A program made the position numbers and the translations under genes. A stretch of 30,977 nucleotides of DNA from a virus, in the IMG/VR virus record IMGVR_UViG_3300005288_000027, positions 1-30,977 of that record; one strand, 5' to 3'. Positions 1-8,451 of the stretch are shown here, piece by piece (the stretch's first letter is position 1; each line of letters begins with the position of its first letter). The notes under the pieces were generated by a model. The model saw only the letters and a list, made by a program, of their open reading frames with translations. It made no database searches and was not told where the DNA came from.

Positions 1-31
1 CGGAGGTCAGGTAGAGTTCGTCTTCTTCCAC
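1..31 (-). CDS. Start of next tail gene (partial; possibly Mu gpP-like baseplate hub)
   Basis: A GTG codon at 29-31 on the minus strand opens a frame reading VEEDELYLTS to the window edge. It is preceded by TAAGGA, which overlaps the stop codon of the upstream DNA-circularisation gene, at good Shine-Dalgarno spacing. In Mu-like tail clusters the gene after the circularisation protein is the gpP/late-control-D type hub protein, so that identity is inferred from order only; ten codons are too few to show it. Confidence 0.45.
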   Translation of the reverse strand, partial: MEEDELYLTS

Positions 32-40
32 AAGTTTTCC

Positions 41-1471
41 TTACCGGGCCAGGGCCTTGATAGTGGTCGGCATGAATGCCGGGTGTATCGGGTTTGCCTG
101 CTGGATTAACTCATCAGTGCGAGATGCATCCTGGTAAATCCTGTTGGCCATGACCAGCGCTGGCAGTGCCGTGCGGAAGGTGAAGGTTTCAAGGTTAGGC
201 AGTGTCGCGCCAGTGGTGGTCAGCGCAACGACCACCGCCTGACGGAGCGCGAGCAGCGCGTTATAGCTTTCGTCATCCCCGGAATCTCCTGCCGACAGAA
301 CCTCGGCATCGATAAACCCCGTGACGACGCCCATGGTGTTGATGGCCTCGTCGTATGAACTCGGCACATACGTCGCCACAACTTTCCCAATCGCCGCCAA
401 GGCCGAACGCCGCAACAGCGCCGACGTTGCGTTTTGGGCGACGACTCGCGCCGAACCAATCACGCCCGCCCCGCCAAACGCCTCAGGGGTGTAACTGGCA
501 AGCGGGCCGAGCAGCGCGATTGCATTACCGGGATCGGCGATACCAGCCACCAATGAATCCATGAGCGCCTGAACGGCATCGGTAAAAACCGCGCCGTTAC
601 TCGCATCAAGATTCGCCGCAGCCTCAACTAGGTTATCCATAGCCGCGTCAACGGCCGCGCGGTTTGCGGTGTTCTTGGCGATCAAATCTGCCATCGTTGC
701 GCTGCTGTTTTTCGCTTTCTTACTGGTAATTAACGCGCTGCTGACGTTGCCGTTGGCGTAACGTCCGAAGTCACCGGTCAGCAAACCAGCCAAGCTGGTG
801 ATGCTGCGCACATCCCGGGTGATGCGCCCGACCAGAACCTTGAAGTCCGCAATAACGCCAACGACCATGCCGACAATGGCTTTGCCGAACTTGATGACTC
901 CCTCAACAGCATTGATGACAGCAGTGACACCGCCGATGACCTTGCGCACGAAATCAAGCGCAGAGGACAACCCGAGCGCGGCCGCCAACTTATCCAGCAG
1001 ACTGCCGGTCGAAGACGTGATGCTCGGAAATACTCGGTCGCCTGACTCGATGAAGGTGAAGCTGATTTCGAAGTAGCGCCCCATGTCCCAGCGTTCGACG
1101 ACGCTCAAGCCCTCGGCCGGCACGCTGACAGTCAGCGCGCCGAGCGTTGGATGGATGAGCGCCCCAGGCCCTGGCTTCTCTGCCGCAGCCACCAGTGCAT
1201 CTCGCTGGGCCAAGGCGCTTCCGCCTCCGTAGATGAAACTATCAGTGACGAGGAAACCACTCATGCGGATTCGCCGCGTTGACCGCCCCATGTCTTCGAT
1301 GTACGGCTTATCTCGTCCAGGGTATTCGTGGAGCGCCAGTCGACGGCCAAAGCGGGCATCCCCGCCGTAAACCGCGAATGGCACCCCGCGAAATGAGGCC
1401 TTGTGCAAGGTCTCGGTCCAGGTCTTGTTGGACTCCTCCGCGATCTGGATGATGTCGGATAGTAAACTCAT
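41..1471 (-). CDS. DNA circularisation protein (Mu gpN-like tail protein)
   Basis: This 476-residue protein has the DNA_circ_N type N-terminus (about residues 1-150): a tryptophan-containing start, then the stretch around FGRRLALHEYPGRDKPY and a conserved FEISFTFIESG segment. In Mu-like phages this family is a baseplate or tail protein made just after the tape measure; the name 'DNA circularisation' is historical. The remaining two thirds is alanine-rich and probably helical. Its ATG overlaps the tape-measure stop by four bases (ATGA), so the two genes are translationally coupled. The next tail gene starts about ten bases after its stop. Confidence 0.85.
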   Translation of the reverse strand: MSLLSDIIQIAEESNKTWTETLHKASFRGVPFAVYGGDARFGRRLALHEYPGRDKPYIEDMGRSTRRIRMSGFLVTDSFIYGGGSALAQRDALVAAAEKPGPGALIHPTLGALTVSVPAEGLSVVERWDMGRYFEISFTFIESGDRVFPSITSSTGSLLDKLAAALGLSSALDFVRKVIGGVTAVINAVEGVIKFGKAIVGMVVGVIADFKVLVGRITRDVRSITSLAGLLTGDFGRYANGNVSSALITSKKAKNSSATMADLIAKNTANRAAVDAAMDNLVEAAANLDASNGAVFTDAVQALMDSLVAGIADPGNAIALLGPLASYTPEAFGGAGVIGSARVVAQNATSALLRRSALAAIGKVVATYVPSSYDEAINTMGVVTGFIDAEVLSAGDSGDDESYNALLALRQAVVVALTTTGATLPNLETFTFRTALPALVMANRIYQDASRTDELIQQANPIHPAFMPTTIKALAR

Positions 1472-3498
1472 ACGCCTCCCCCTACTCCGGTGTAAGCGAT
1501 ACGACTGGAGCCCTGTACATTACCTTCGGACTGAACGCTCACCTTGGTCCCCTCGGTTGCACCTTTTAGCTCTACTTCAACCTTAACTTTTCCACTGCTC
1601 GGGCCAGGCGTGTTGCCCATGTTGTACGGACCTTTCGGCGCAACAGGCTGGTCTTGCGAGGTCGGAGATGCGGCCGAGGTGACAGGCCCTTCCAATACTC
1701 GAGCCAGGGCAGCACGAGCAGAAGCCTCACGATCCTTCGCATCCTCCGTGGTGCCAGGTCGCAGCCAGCTGCGCGAGGCAATAGCCCCAGCCTCTTCAGC
1801 AGTTTTGGCCCCACGAAGTTTCGAGCCAGCGGATGACTCTGTTCCTTGAGTCAGTTCGTAGTTGGCAAATTCCAACTGCTTCATGGTGTCCGCGCGCGGA
1901 TCCATCATGCTGAAACCGGCCCATTTCTCGAAGTTGTCTTGGCGGTCACGATGCCACTGAAAGATCCCGCGGGCTCTGCCCCAGTCGCCTAAGGCTGTAG
2001 GGTCCAGATTGCTTTCGGCAATACCGTTCCCAACAATGCCGGCGGCAGCCTGTTTGCTCCAACCCTGCGACTGAAAATAATCCTGAGCAAAATTGGCCAC
2101 GTCCTTATTGGTGCCTTGAACCTTATTCCAAGCCCCAGCAAGCGCATCGAGCTTCGGCGTTTTCGGTTCGTTCTCTGGAAGGCCTTGAGATGCGCGGATG
2201 CGTCGAACTTCAGCGTCTTCTCCCTGATTCAGCGACGATGAATACAGCATGGCGCCCGCGCCCGCAGCGACAGTCGACAGGCCGACCGCAGCGCCAGACG
2301 CCAACCAACTGACGCCCTGACCAGCCACCAATGTATTCTGCGCCACTGCCGCGGCGGTGGCGGCGCCTCTCCATCGGCCGAGTAAGCCGATAAACGAAAG
2401 AATGCCAAGCCCAGCGCGGCCAAGGGTCATCCCGAGCGATAAAACGCTGCCAATTAACCCCGCATTCATCACCACCACAACCGCGATGGCGGCATTTTCC
2501 CAGCCGCCCAACCAGTCGACGACCTTGCCAATCCCCTTGCCGAAGTTGACGATTCCTTCGCCGACTTTTTTCCAGTCGATTTTGCCAATCCAGGTAGCAA
2601 ACCCTTTTGCCCAGTCGCCGACATTGGTGGCAATCAACTCTCGATTGACTGCCAGCCAGTTGGTGAACTGCTCGACCAGGGGCCTCATTACGGGAATCAA
2701 CTTGTCACCGATGGAGTTTTTGGTTCCATCAACGACGACGCCAAGGCCGGCCAACGACTGCGAGAACTCCTTGCCACGCTTTACTGCGTCCTCACTCATC
2801 ACATAGCCGAGGCGCTTGACCATGGTTTCGTAGCGCTCGATACCGGCAGCACCTTCACGAAGGAACGGCAACATCCCTTCCATACCAAAAGCTTTGGCAA
2901 TCAACTTTTGCTTCTGTGGGTCGGCTTCCTTGGCGATGGCATTGGCCACGGCCTTGTACTGCCCGACCACATCCCATGCGCCATCCTTGGATTTCTTCAG
3001 GCCGATCCCGAGCTTGTTGAACATCATCAACGCACCCTGATTCCGACCCCATTGCGCGTCCTGCATGGTCGTCGCCAGGTTATCGAGGCTTGAAGTGGTC
3101 TCCGACGTATCGATACCCAGCATTTTTGCAGCGCCCCGGAATGACTGCAGCTGTCCCGTGGAGCTCCCGATACTGTGTGCACTGTTGTCGATGGACCGGC
3201 CAAGGTTGGCCCAGTTACTGGCAAGTGTGGCGATGCCGGCAACCGAGCCAATGCCGGTAATGGCCGCCATTGGCGCGACAATTGACCCTATGCTGCGAGC
3301 GGCCGCACCGGCTTGCTGGCCGATATTGCCAAGGTTCTTTCCGATCTTTTCAAAACCCAGTTCACGCCCAAGGCCTTTGAAGGATTTACCGACCTCCCCG
3401 AATGGCCGGGTCAACCGATTGATAGCATCGTTGACCTTGCGCACTGTGGCGGTGGCTTTATCCACCGCGTCGATCGTGATCGTGAAGGTGTTAGCCAC
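1468..3498 (-). CDS. Tail tape measure protein with C-terminal lysozyme-like domain
   Basis: The 676-residue protein begins with the FTITIDAVDKATATVRKVND motif usual for tape measures of Mu-like tails. A helical region follows, then hydrophobic stretches at about residues 337-420 that may insert in a membrane during DNA entry. Residues about 464-595 look like a phage tail lysozyme: the AESNLDP segment (Glu495 as likely catalytic acid), then GIFQWHRDRQDNFEKWAG. It sets tail length and probably cuts peptidoglycan at injection. It starts five bases after the end of the frameshifted chaperone frame, and its stop overlaps the next gene. At 676 residues it is short for the family, which suggests a modest tail length. 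Confidence 0.9.
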   Translation of the reverse strand: MANTFTITIDAVDKATATVRKVNDAINRLTRPFGEVGKSFKGLGRELGFEKIGKNLGNIGQQAGAAARSIGSIVAPMAAITGIGSVAGIATLASNWANLGRSIDNSAHSIGSSTGQLQSFRGAAKMLGIDTSETTSSLDNLATTMQDAQWGRNQGALMMFNKLGIGLKKSKDGAWDVVGQYKAVANAIAKEADPQKQKLIAKAFGMEGMLPFLREGAAGIERYETMVKRLGYVMSEDAVKRGKEFSQSLAGLGVVVDGTKNSIGDKLIPVMRPLVEQFTNWLAVNRELIATNVGDWAKGFATWIGKIDWKKVGEGIVNFGKGIGKVVDWLGGWENAAIAVVVVMNAGLIGSVLSLGMTLGRAGLGILSFIGLLGRWRGAATAAAVAQNTLVAGQGVSWLASGAAVGLSTVAAGAGAMLYSSSLNQGEDAEVRRIRASQGLPENEPKTPKLDALAGAWNKVQGTNKDVANFAQDYFQSQGWSKQAAAGIVGNGIAESNLDPTALGDWGRARGIFQWHRDRQDNFEKWAGFSMMDPRADTMKQLEFANYELTQGTESSAGSKLRGAKTAEEAGAIASRSWLRPGTTEDAKDREASARAALARVLEGPVTSAASPTSQDQPVAPKGPYNMGNTPGPSSGKVKVEVELKGATEGTKVSVQSEGNVQGSSRIAYTGVGGGV

Positions 3499-3503
3499 TG
3501 TCG

Positions 3504-3904
3504 TTACCCCGCCATGCGTTTGGCTTGGTCATTCCACCAGCCCAATTCCGTCAAACTCAACGACCACGCCTCGCGCGGGCCCCAGCCGTAGTACTTGGTC
3601 AGCTCAGCAATCAGCTCTGGCCAGCCTCCACCTCCGACGGGCCAGCGTCGGTAAAACCCTCGAGGAAGTTGTTTGCCTTTACCAGGTCCCGCTTGCAGAG
3701 TTTTTCAGCCGCGGAACGCGGGATAGCGGCGATCAAGCTGATGAGAGTGATCGCGGCGCCAACCGAGGTGTCCGCCCGAGTGGCTTTTTCGATTTCGCCC
3801 GCGGTCGGTTCACGCAGTTTCAGTTCTTCATACGTGATGGCGGCATCGCCCTTGCCGATCACTACAGGCTTGACCAGAGTGATGGTGATTTCTTCTTCAA
3901 ACAT
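3504..3904 (-). CDS. Tail assembly chaperone, -1 frameshift fusion (GpE-like extension)
   Basis: A GGGTTTT heptamer (minus strand, 3659 down to 3653) lies in frame as G GGT TTT, the X XXY YYZ form for -1 slippage. The -1 frame is open from there for 49 codons to TAA at 3504-3506. It contains ELTKYYGWGPREAW and LGWWNDQAKRMAG, which resemble the P2 GpE / Mu-type extension. The fusion would be 133 residues. It ends five bases before the tape-measure start, as expected for this conserved arrangement. The frameshift is inferred from sequence and from its near-universal presence at this locus in tailed phages. Confidence 0.75.
3611..3904 (-). CDS. Tail assembly chaperone, unshifted product
   Basis: The 97-residue protein contains the ITLVKPVVIGKGDAAITYEEL and LREPTAGEIEKATRA segments typical of the Phage_TAC_7 / Mu gp41 family. 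These proteins coat the tape measure during tail assembly and are absent from the virion. The gene lies between tail tube and tape measure, the usual place. Codons 82-84 hold a slippery heptamer that gives a longer product (separate entry). Confidence 0.85.
   Translation of the reverse strand: MFEEEITITLVKPVVIGKGDAAITYEELKLREPTAGEIEKATRADTSVGAAITLISLIAAIPRSAAEKLCKRDLVKANNFLEGFTDAGPSEVEAGQS
3653..3659 (-). other. Programmed -1 ribosomal frameshift site
   Basis: The heptamer GGGTTTT is read in the zero frame as GGT (codon 83) and TTT (codon 84) of the chaperone gene. Slippage by one base continues into the GpE-like frame. A run of GG-rich codons follows, which could form the downstream structure that often stimulates slippage. 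Confidence 0.7.
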
Positions 3905-3907
3905 GGA

Positions 3908-4276
3908 TCAATTCTCCGTTACGGAAGGGCTTTCCCACTTCACTTCAATAGTGGCGTCGGAAGATTTGGCTTCTTGTTGATCAAGGGCCCACATGTTGCG
4001 GCCGATGATGGTTTTGCCGTTGGCCAGCTCAGCCACAACGGTGGCGTTGCTCATGCCGTTGATGTCGGCCAGGCTGAGGCCAGCCGAGTCCCGCAGTGTC
4101 GCGTTAATGGCGCCGGGCTGCGGCGTTTCGCTGTAACCGTGAACGCCGTCCTGCCCCTTTAGGGTTTCGCGGGAAACCCCGGAAACCTTGTAGGAAAAGT
4201 CACCGGCAAGCATGTAGGTCACACCGTCGACGGTCAGGTAGCAGGTCCCGGCGAGGCGGTTGGTGTTATCAGCCAT
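3908..4276 (-). CDS. Tail tube protein
   Basis: This 122-residue protein matches the Mu gpM-like tail tube family: RLAGTCYLTVDGVTYMLAGDF at the N-terminus, then the GQDGVHGYSETP and ATLRDSAGLSLADI segments. It forms the inner tube under the sheath. It lies directly after the sheath gene, separated from it by an intrinsic terminator at 4292-4314, and three bases before the chaperone gene. Read-through of that terminator could set the tube-to-sheath ratio. Confidence 0.88.
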   Translation of the reverse strand: MADNTNRLAGTCYLTVDGVTYMLAGDFSYKVSGVSRETLKGQDGVHGYSETPQPGAINATLRDSAGLSLADINGMSNATVVAELANGKTIIGRNMWALDQQEAKSSDATIEVKWESPSVTEN

Positions 4277-4291
4277 GTTTATCTCCAGGCG

Positions 4292-4314
4292 AAAAAAAAC
4301 CGCTCGAAAGCGGT
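4292..4314 (-). terminator. Intrinsic terminator between sheath and tube genes
   Basis: On the minus strand a six-base-pair stem (ACCGCT/AGCGGT) with a four-base loop is followed by eight T residues. It lies inside the tail operon. Confidence 0.75.
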
Positions 4315-4333
4315 CGTTGACGGGCAGCCTGGG

Positions 4334-5812
4334 TTACAGGCGAAATTGAGCGAGCAGCGCGAAAATTCGCAGCTGATTGATCAACGTGCCGGGCCACAAC
4401 ACATCAACACGGTTTGGGTTGGCGCTGTTCTTCTCAACGATCAGGCCTTTGGCAAAGCCCGCGGCGTCCTGTACGAAGCCGTTGAACTCCATCTCGCCAT
4501 ATTGGGCGATCAGGTCGGCCTTGATAGTGTTGGGAGTAACGATGGCAGAGCCTGGCGCAAAGCGTGTGCCGTTGGCCGCCAGCTTCACCCGCGAATACTT
4601 CGAGGTGACCAGCGATCGCTGCGCCCGCAAGACGAACATCAGCAGGAACAGCGTTTCGACTTGCAGGTAGCTGTCGTCGGCCGCGCCGAAGGCATTCTGC
4701 TGGTAGGTGGTGATCAAGTTCTCGATCGCCACGGTGCCGTCACTGCCAACCATGAACGTCGAGATGCCATCCCACAGCAGTGTATTGCGCTCGCCCAGAA
4801 TGAATTGCGAAGGCGATGGCGGCGCCAGCACTGTGCTCAAAGTGAGCGTCTGCAGCGGCCGGCCCGGATCGGCGCGTAGCGCAACGGCGGCCGTACCAGC
4901 CACATCAGCTGCCCAAATCCACGCAGGCGAAGGCGAATTATAGAAGCCCATGATGCTTTCGTGCTGGTTGTTGCGGGCATTGCCGGCAGTCGACAAAGCC
5001 GAAACTGTTCCGCGCTGCGCAGCAAACACATGCCCGTAGACCTGATTCGCGTAGCTCCACCGGCCGGTCTTGTCATTGAGCAGGTTTTTCAACGCGTTCA
5101 ACGAAGAGGTATCGGTGTAAGGGCAAACGATAAAGTCGAAGGGCTCGTCACCCAGGTTCGCCAGTGCAGTGTCCAGCGTCGGGTTGGTAGCTCCCGAAGC
5201 CATCTGCGTCAGGGTCAGAGTCAGTCCTTCCGGAGCAGCCTCACCGCTCGATGAGCCTTGGTAATTCAGGCGCAGGTCAATTTCGTTTCCCCCGAGCCCT
5301 TTATTTTTGGCCGTGAGGGTGACCGTCGCGGTAGCGGCTGTCGCAGTAACCGGCAGATCGCTGGAACTGTTCACCAACGCTGCCAACGCGGTGGCGATAT
5401 CGGCAGCCAGTTCACCGGTGGTGACCGTCAGACTCAGCAGCTGCCCGGCGATGTACAGCGAGATCACGCCCGTAGCGGTCGGGGTACCGGCAATCAGAAC
5501 CGTACCAGTCGCAGCGACACCGCCAGCAGCATCCGCCAGTGGCAGAAACCAGACCTCGCCGAAGTCATCGGCGCGCACATAAGCGTCGGTCATCAGTGCG
5601 AGCATCGAGCCAAGGCCACCTTTAGCCTTGGCATCACTGACACCCTGGCCCAAAACAGGAACGTTCACCACACCGTTACCCGACGCAGTGATCTGACCGA
5701 TAATCAGAGAGCGCTGAGTCTGGGCGCCGCTATTGGCCTGTGAATTATCGACTTCGGCATAGAACAGAGGAACCCGCAGATTCGCCGGGATATTGCTGAA
5801 CGGGACGGTCAT
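4334..5812 (-). CDS. Contractile tail sheath protein (Mu gpL-like)
   Basis: The 492-residue protein begins VPFSNIPANLRVPLFYAEVDNS and continues with RSLIIGQ, the characteristic start of Mu-type sheath proteins. The middle (about residues 100-210) is a variable, threonine- and alanine-rich outer domain. The C-terminus ends with a conserved region around RVDVLWPGTLINQLRIFALLA. A sheath shows that the phage is a myophage. The start overlaps the preceding DUF2635 gene by four bases. Confidence 0.92.
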   Translation of the reverse strand: MTVPFSNIPANLRVPLFYAEVDNSQANSGAQTQRSLIIGQITASGNGVVNVPVLGQGVSDAKAKGGLGSMLALMTDAYVRADDFGEVWFLPLADAAGGVAATGTVLIAGTPTATGVISLYIAGQLLSLTVTTGELAADIATALAALVNSSSDLPVTATAATATVTLTAKNKGLGGNEIDLRLNYQGSSSGEAAPEGLTLTLTQMASGATNPTLDTALANLGDEPFDFIVCPYTDTSSLNALKNLLNDKTGRWSYANQVYGHVFAAQRGTVSALSTAGNARNNQHESIMGFYNSPSPAWIWAADVAGTAAVALRADPGRPLQTLTLSTVLAPPSPSQFILGERNTLLWDGISTFMVGSDGTVAIENLITTYQQNAFGAADDSYLQVETLFLLMFVLRAQRSLVTSKYSRVKLAANGTRFAPGSAIVTPNTIKADLIAQYGEMEFNGFVQDAAGFAKGLIVEKNSANPNRVDVLWPGTLINQLRIFALLAQFRL

Positions 5813-6021
5813 TGACGGTCACTCCCTTCATTCGCTTTGGTCTTTTCCACCTTGGCCGGTACCGAAGCTTCCGGGGCTGGAGGGGTGAGAGTTGCATCGT
5901 TGCAGTTCAGTCGGCGAGACCAATAGATGTCGCCATCAGGAACTTCACGGCCCGCTTCTGGCAGGAAGTCACGTTTTACCGGGTCACGTACTAGCAGACC
6001 CGGCGAGGGATAAATTCGCAT
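5809..6021 (-). CDS. DUF2635 family small tail-cluster protein
   Basis: The 70-residue protein starts MRIYPSPGLLVRDPVKRDFLPEAG and has the IYWSRRL segment, a pattern seen in DUF2635 proteins that sit just before the sheath gene in Mu-like phages. Their function is not known. The lysine-rich tail (PAKVEKTKANEG) is probably disordered. It overlaps the sheath start and follows the previous gene by two bases. Confidence 0.75.
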   Translation of the reverse strand: MRIYPSPGLLVRDPVKRDFLPEAGREVPDGDIYWSRRLNCNDATLTPPAPEASVPAKVEKTKANEGSDRQ

Positions 6022-6023
6022 GA

Positions 6024-6713
6024 TTACTCCTGCAGATTTTCAAATGAGAGACCACCCTCTTCCCGCCCATCGGGGCCGTCCGTCCGGGGAGCCGGATTGA
6101 CCGCATCGGGAAATGGCGCATCTGGGTAAGTGCCGGTAGGGTCAAAAACGTTGGTCAGGTCGTCAGTGACTTCGACCGAATCGAGCGGACCGATGGGCTG
6201 AACAGCCGCCACTTCAGCAGCTGGATCAAACGGCGGAACCGGTACAGGACCTTCGAGCGGATAAAAGTCCTCCGGGCCCTGGTAAAACTCCATACCAACA
6301 TCCATGACCAGCTCACCCAGCTGCTGTTCGCCGTCACCATCCTCTTCCATGGTGGAGCGGATGAAGGGGAACTGCTGTAGGCGGCTCATCAGTGGCGGGA
6401 AGTTGATCAGCGCCATTTCAATCTGACGCTGCATGCCCTCCAGTGCGAGGATCATCGCGCTGGCTGCGGCGTTTCGTGGAAGTGCCTTCAGCTGGACTCG
6501 GGCGGAAATCCGAATTGTTGCCGTCACGGTGTATTGAGGCCCGCCATTTCGGCCCAATGACTCCTTGAACTCTTCCGGAGAGTGCAGCCAGATAATCGGG
6601 TAGCTGCCATTCCAGGTTGGCCAAGACCGTGCAGCAAAAACATTATCGCCAGCAGATGTACTGGCTTTGAGTGCTTCTGCCGTTATCTGCCGCAATTGGG
6701 AAGTGGTGGTCAT
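6024..6713 (-). CDS. Putative tail terminator/completion protein
   Basis: I do not recognise this 229-residue protein with certainty. Residues 1-135 look like a compact alpha/beta domain (TATIRISARVQL, then LEGMQRQIEMALI), as in small tail-terminator or Mu gp37-like proteins. Residues after about 145 are proline- and acid-rich and look disordered. Its place between the head-tail joining gene and the DUF2635/sheath pair is where tail terminators sit in such clusters. It overlaps the preceding gene by one base. Confidence 0.55.
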   Translation of the reverse strand: MTTTSQLRQITAEALKASTSAGDNVFAARSWPTWNGSYPIIWLHSPEEFKESLGRNGGPQYTVTATIRISARVQLKALPRNAAASAMILALEGMQRQIEMALINFPPLMSRLQQFPFIRSTMEEDGDGEQQLGELVMDVGMEFYQGPEDFYPLEGPVPVPPFDPAAEVAAVQPIGPLDSVEVTDDLTNVFDPTGTYPDAPFPDAVNPAPRTDGPDGREEGGLSFENLQE

Positions 6714-7048
6714 TACATTTCACTCAGCATGAGTTTGGCCCAGCCATGACTGTCAGGCCGTACTTCCATCACCAGGTACCGTTTGCCAACGCGAGGGATA
6801 AATACCTGATCGTCTTGCTCCGGCGGCGCAACAAATACGGAGAGACGAACACCCAACACGGGCTGAGTTGAGGCAACCCCGACCATCGGGTCGATCATCT
6901 CGACCTCCCGATAGGCGGAATCAAAAACGCCATCGATGGCATAGCCGGTACCGACCGCCGGGTAGAACATCACCTTCCCTGCCGGCTGCTCACCCTCGCC
7001 AAAAATGGTTTCCAGTGGGCCGAGTACCAAGCTATCCCAGTCGATCAT
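6713..7048 (-). CDS. Head-tail joining protein (lambda FII-like)
   Basis: The 111-residue protein begins MIDWDSLVLGPLETIFGE and contains the GVFDSAYREVE segment and a C-terminal VGKRYLVMEVRPDSHGWAKLML, a layout typical of the Phage_attach / FII family. It would connect the head neck to the tail. It lies downstream of the capsid gene, as in lambda. Confidence 0.75.
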   Translation of the reverse strand: MIDWDSLVLGPLETIFGEGEQPAGKVMFYPAVGTGYAIDGVFDSAYREVEMIDPMVGVASTQPVLGVRLSVFVAPPEQDDQVFIPRVGKRYLVMEVRPDSHGWAKLMLSEM

Positions 7049-7284
7049 TACGCGATCCTCACGGTCGGCCCGGCAGCCACGCTGACATGCGGCCCGCTTT
7101 GTTTCTTCACGACAGCATCGCCGTCGATGAGAAACCCCAGCACCGTCAGAGACGCGACCTCAGTCGCTGGCACCTCGACAGTCTCGCCGGGTCCGTAACG
7201 CTTGCCATCCACGCCCATCACGGTTCGGCCATGGGCCACGACGGCCTCCGTTACAGAGACCTCCGTTTCAGAGGCGCGGGCCAT
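7048..7284 (-). CDS. Small protein between capsid and FII genes (function unknown)
   Basis: This 78-residue protein has no family I can name. The middle (KRYGPGETVEVPATEVASLTVLGFL) looks like a small beta-rich domain that is common in phage head clusters. It occupies the place of lambda FI, but the sequence does not show FI homology. It overlaps both neighbours by one base, so it is part of the coupled head operon. Confidence 0.6.
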   Translation of the reverse strand: MARASETEVSVTEAVVAHGRTVMGVDGKRYGPGETVEVPATEVASLTVLGFLIDGDAVVKKQSGPHVSVAAGPTVRIA

Positions 7285-8363
7285 CAGCTGCCGCTCGCCG
7301 GAGCGCAGACTTTCGCTGCAAGGCAGGCGTTAACCCGGCTCGGGATGACCAGAGGCGAGCTCTGCATCAGCAGAATTCGCTGCGCCGGATCCTGCTCGAC
7401 CCAAGTTTTCGGCGCGTACGGCATGGCCTGGTAGTTGAACGACGGGTCGAGAATGGAGCCGAACGCGCGAGTACCCAGCAGTTGCTGACCCGACATGATC
7501 ATGTAGCCGTCTGGCAACATTGGTTGTTCAACGCCGTTGTCATCGATAAACCAGTCGTTGTACAGCCACAGATCGAACTGGCCCCAGCGACCTTTGTATA
7601 CCGCGCCCGGTGCAATCTGTGGGCCGATGTTGATGCTGCCGGCTTCGGATTGTTTCGGGAAGAAGATCGCGCCGAAGACTTTTTCGTCATTGGAAAAGGT
7701 CTTCCAAGCCGACGTGGTGAAGACCAGGTCAGTGGCCTGAGCCCCGGAAAGCTGCAGCATCAGGGTCTGCCACTCTTCCAGATTGTTGGCTGGAATGGTG
7801 TCGCGGCCAGCAGCGTTGAAGTTGGCCGGGATGCCCCACCGGTTATTGCCAGTCAGGGCAATCGACAGCTGGGAGTCACGGCCGAAGTCCACCACTTCGG
7901 TTTCGAAACCCTCGCCCGAAACCACGACCTTGCCGGTGAGCAGCGCAGAAGCCGCCATCCACTCTAGGCGCCGATCGAGCATGTCGATCTGATCCGCCAT
8001 TTCGAAGGCGACGTTGGCCATCTCGCGCTCGCCGGCGGTCATGGAACCACCACCGATGCGTTCACCGATCTGACGCATGATCGGCTTGCGCAGGTCAGGA
8101 GCGCGCTTGTCCTTGATGTAGGCCGGTTTGTAGGTGTTGGTCTGATAGCGGCGTTGTTCAACCAGCTTGCCCTGCACCAGCGGGCTGATGAACGGGGCCA
8201 TACGACGCAGGCCGACGTCGATATCGATCGCCACGAACTCGGTTTCCGAGCTCTGGATGTTCGGAAAGAACTTGTCGAGCAGGAATTTCTGCGGACGCTT
8301 GAGCGTCGGCACGACCTGAATCAGATCGGTGGTGCTGAAAGGAAACGAACTGGCGGCGGTCAT
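7284..8363 (-). CDS. Major capsid protein (lambda gpE family)
   Basis: The protein (359 residues from the chosen start) shows the gpE pattern: TTDLIQVVPTLKRPQKFLLDKFFP, then VAIDIDVGLRRMAPFISP, and a C-terminal YQAMPYAPKTWVEQDPAQRILLMQSSPLVIP. I chose the ATG at 8363 because GGAGAG lies just before it; an in-frame TTG at 8375 overlaps that ribosome site. A terminator lies about 40 bases upstream (8402-8423). Confidence 0.93.
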   Translation of the reverse strand: MTAASSFPFSTTDLIQVVPTLKRPQKFLLDKFFPNIQSSETEFVAIDIDVGLRRMAPFISPLVQGKLVEQRRYQTNTYKPAYIKDKRAPDLRKPIMRQIGERIGGGSMTAGEREMANVAFEMADQIDMLDRRLEWMAASALLTGKVVVSGEGFETEVVDFGRDSQLSIALTGNNRWGIPANFNAAGRDTIPANNLEEWQTLMLQLSGAQATDLVFTTSAWKTFSNDEKVFGAIFFPKQSEAGSINIGPQIAPGAVYKGRWGQFDLWLYNDWFIDDNGVEQPMLPDGYMIMSGQQLLGTRAFGSILDPSFNYQAMPYAPKTWVEQDPAQRILLMQSSPLVIPSRVNACLAAKVCAPASGS

Positions 8364-8401
8364 GGGCCTCTCCAAGCAATAAAAAGCTAAATCCAGCCCA
8401 C

Positions 8402-8423
8402 AAAAAAACCCGCATCAGCGGGC
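8402..8423 (-). terminator. Intrinsic terminator between decoration and capsid genes
   Basis: On the minus strand CCCGC/GCGGG with a four-base loop is followed by seven T residues. The flanks (CCCACAAA and TTTGTGGG) extend the stem. Confidence 0.75.
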
Positions 8424-8451
8424 CTTTGTGGGCAGTAGGGTATGGGCCGAA

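Noticed and set aside
3065-4162. Long plus-strand open frame (365 codons)
   Set aside because: It lies opposite the tape measure, chaperone and tube genes, has no ribosome site and no recognisable domain; it is a high-GC antisense shadow.
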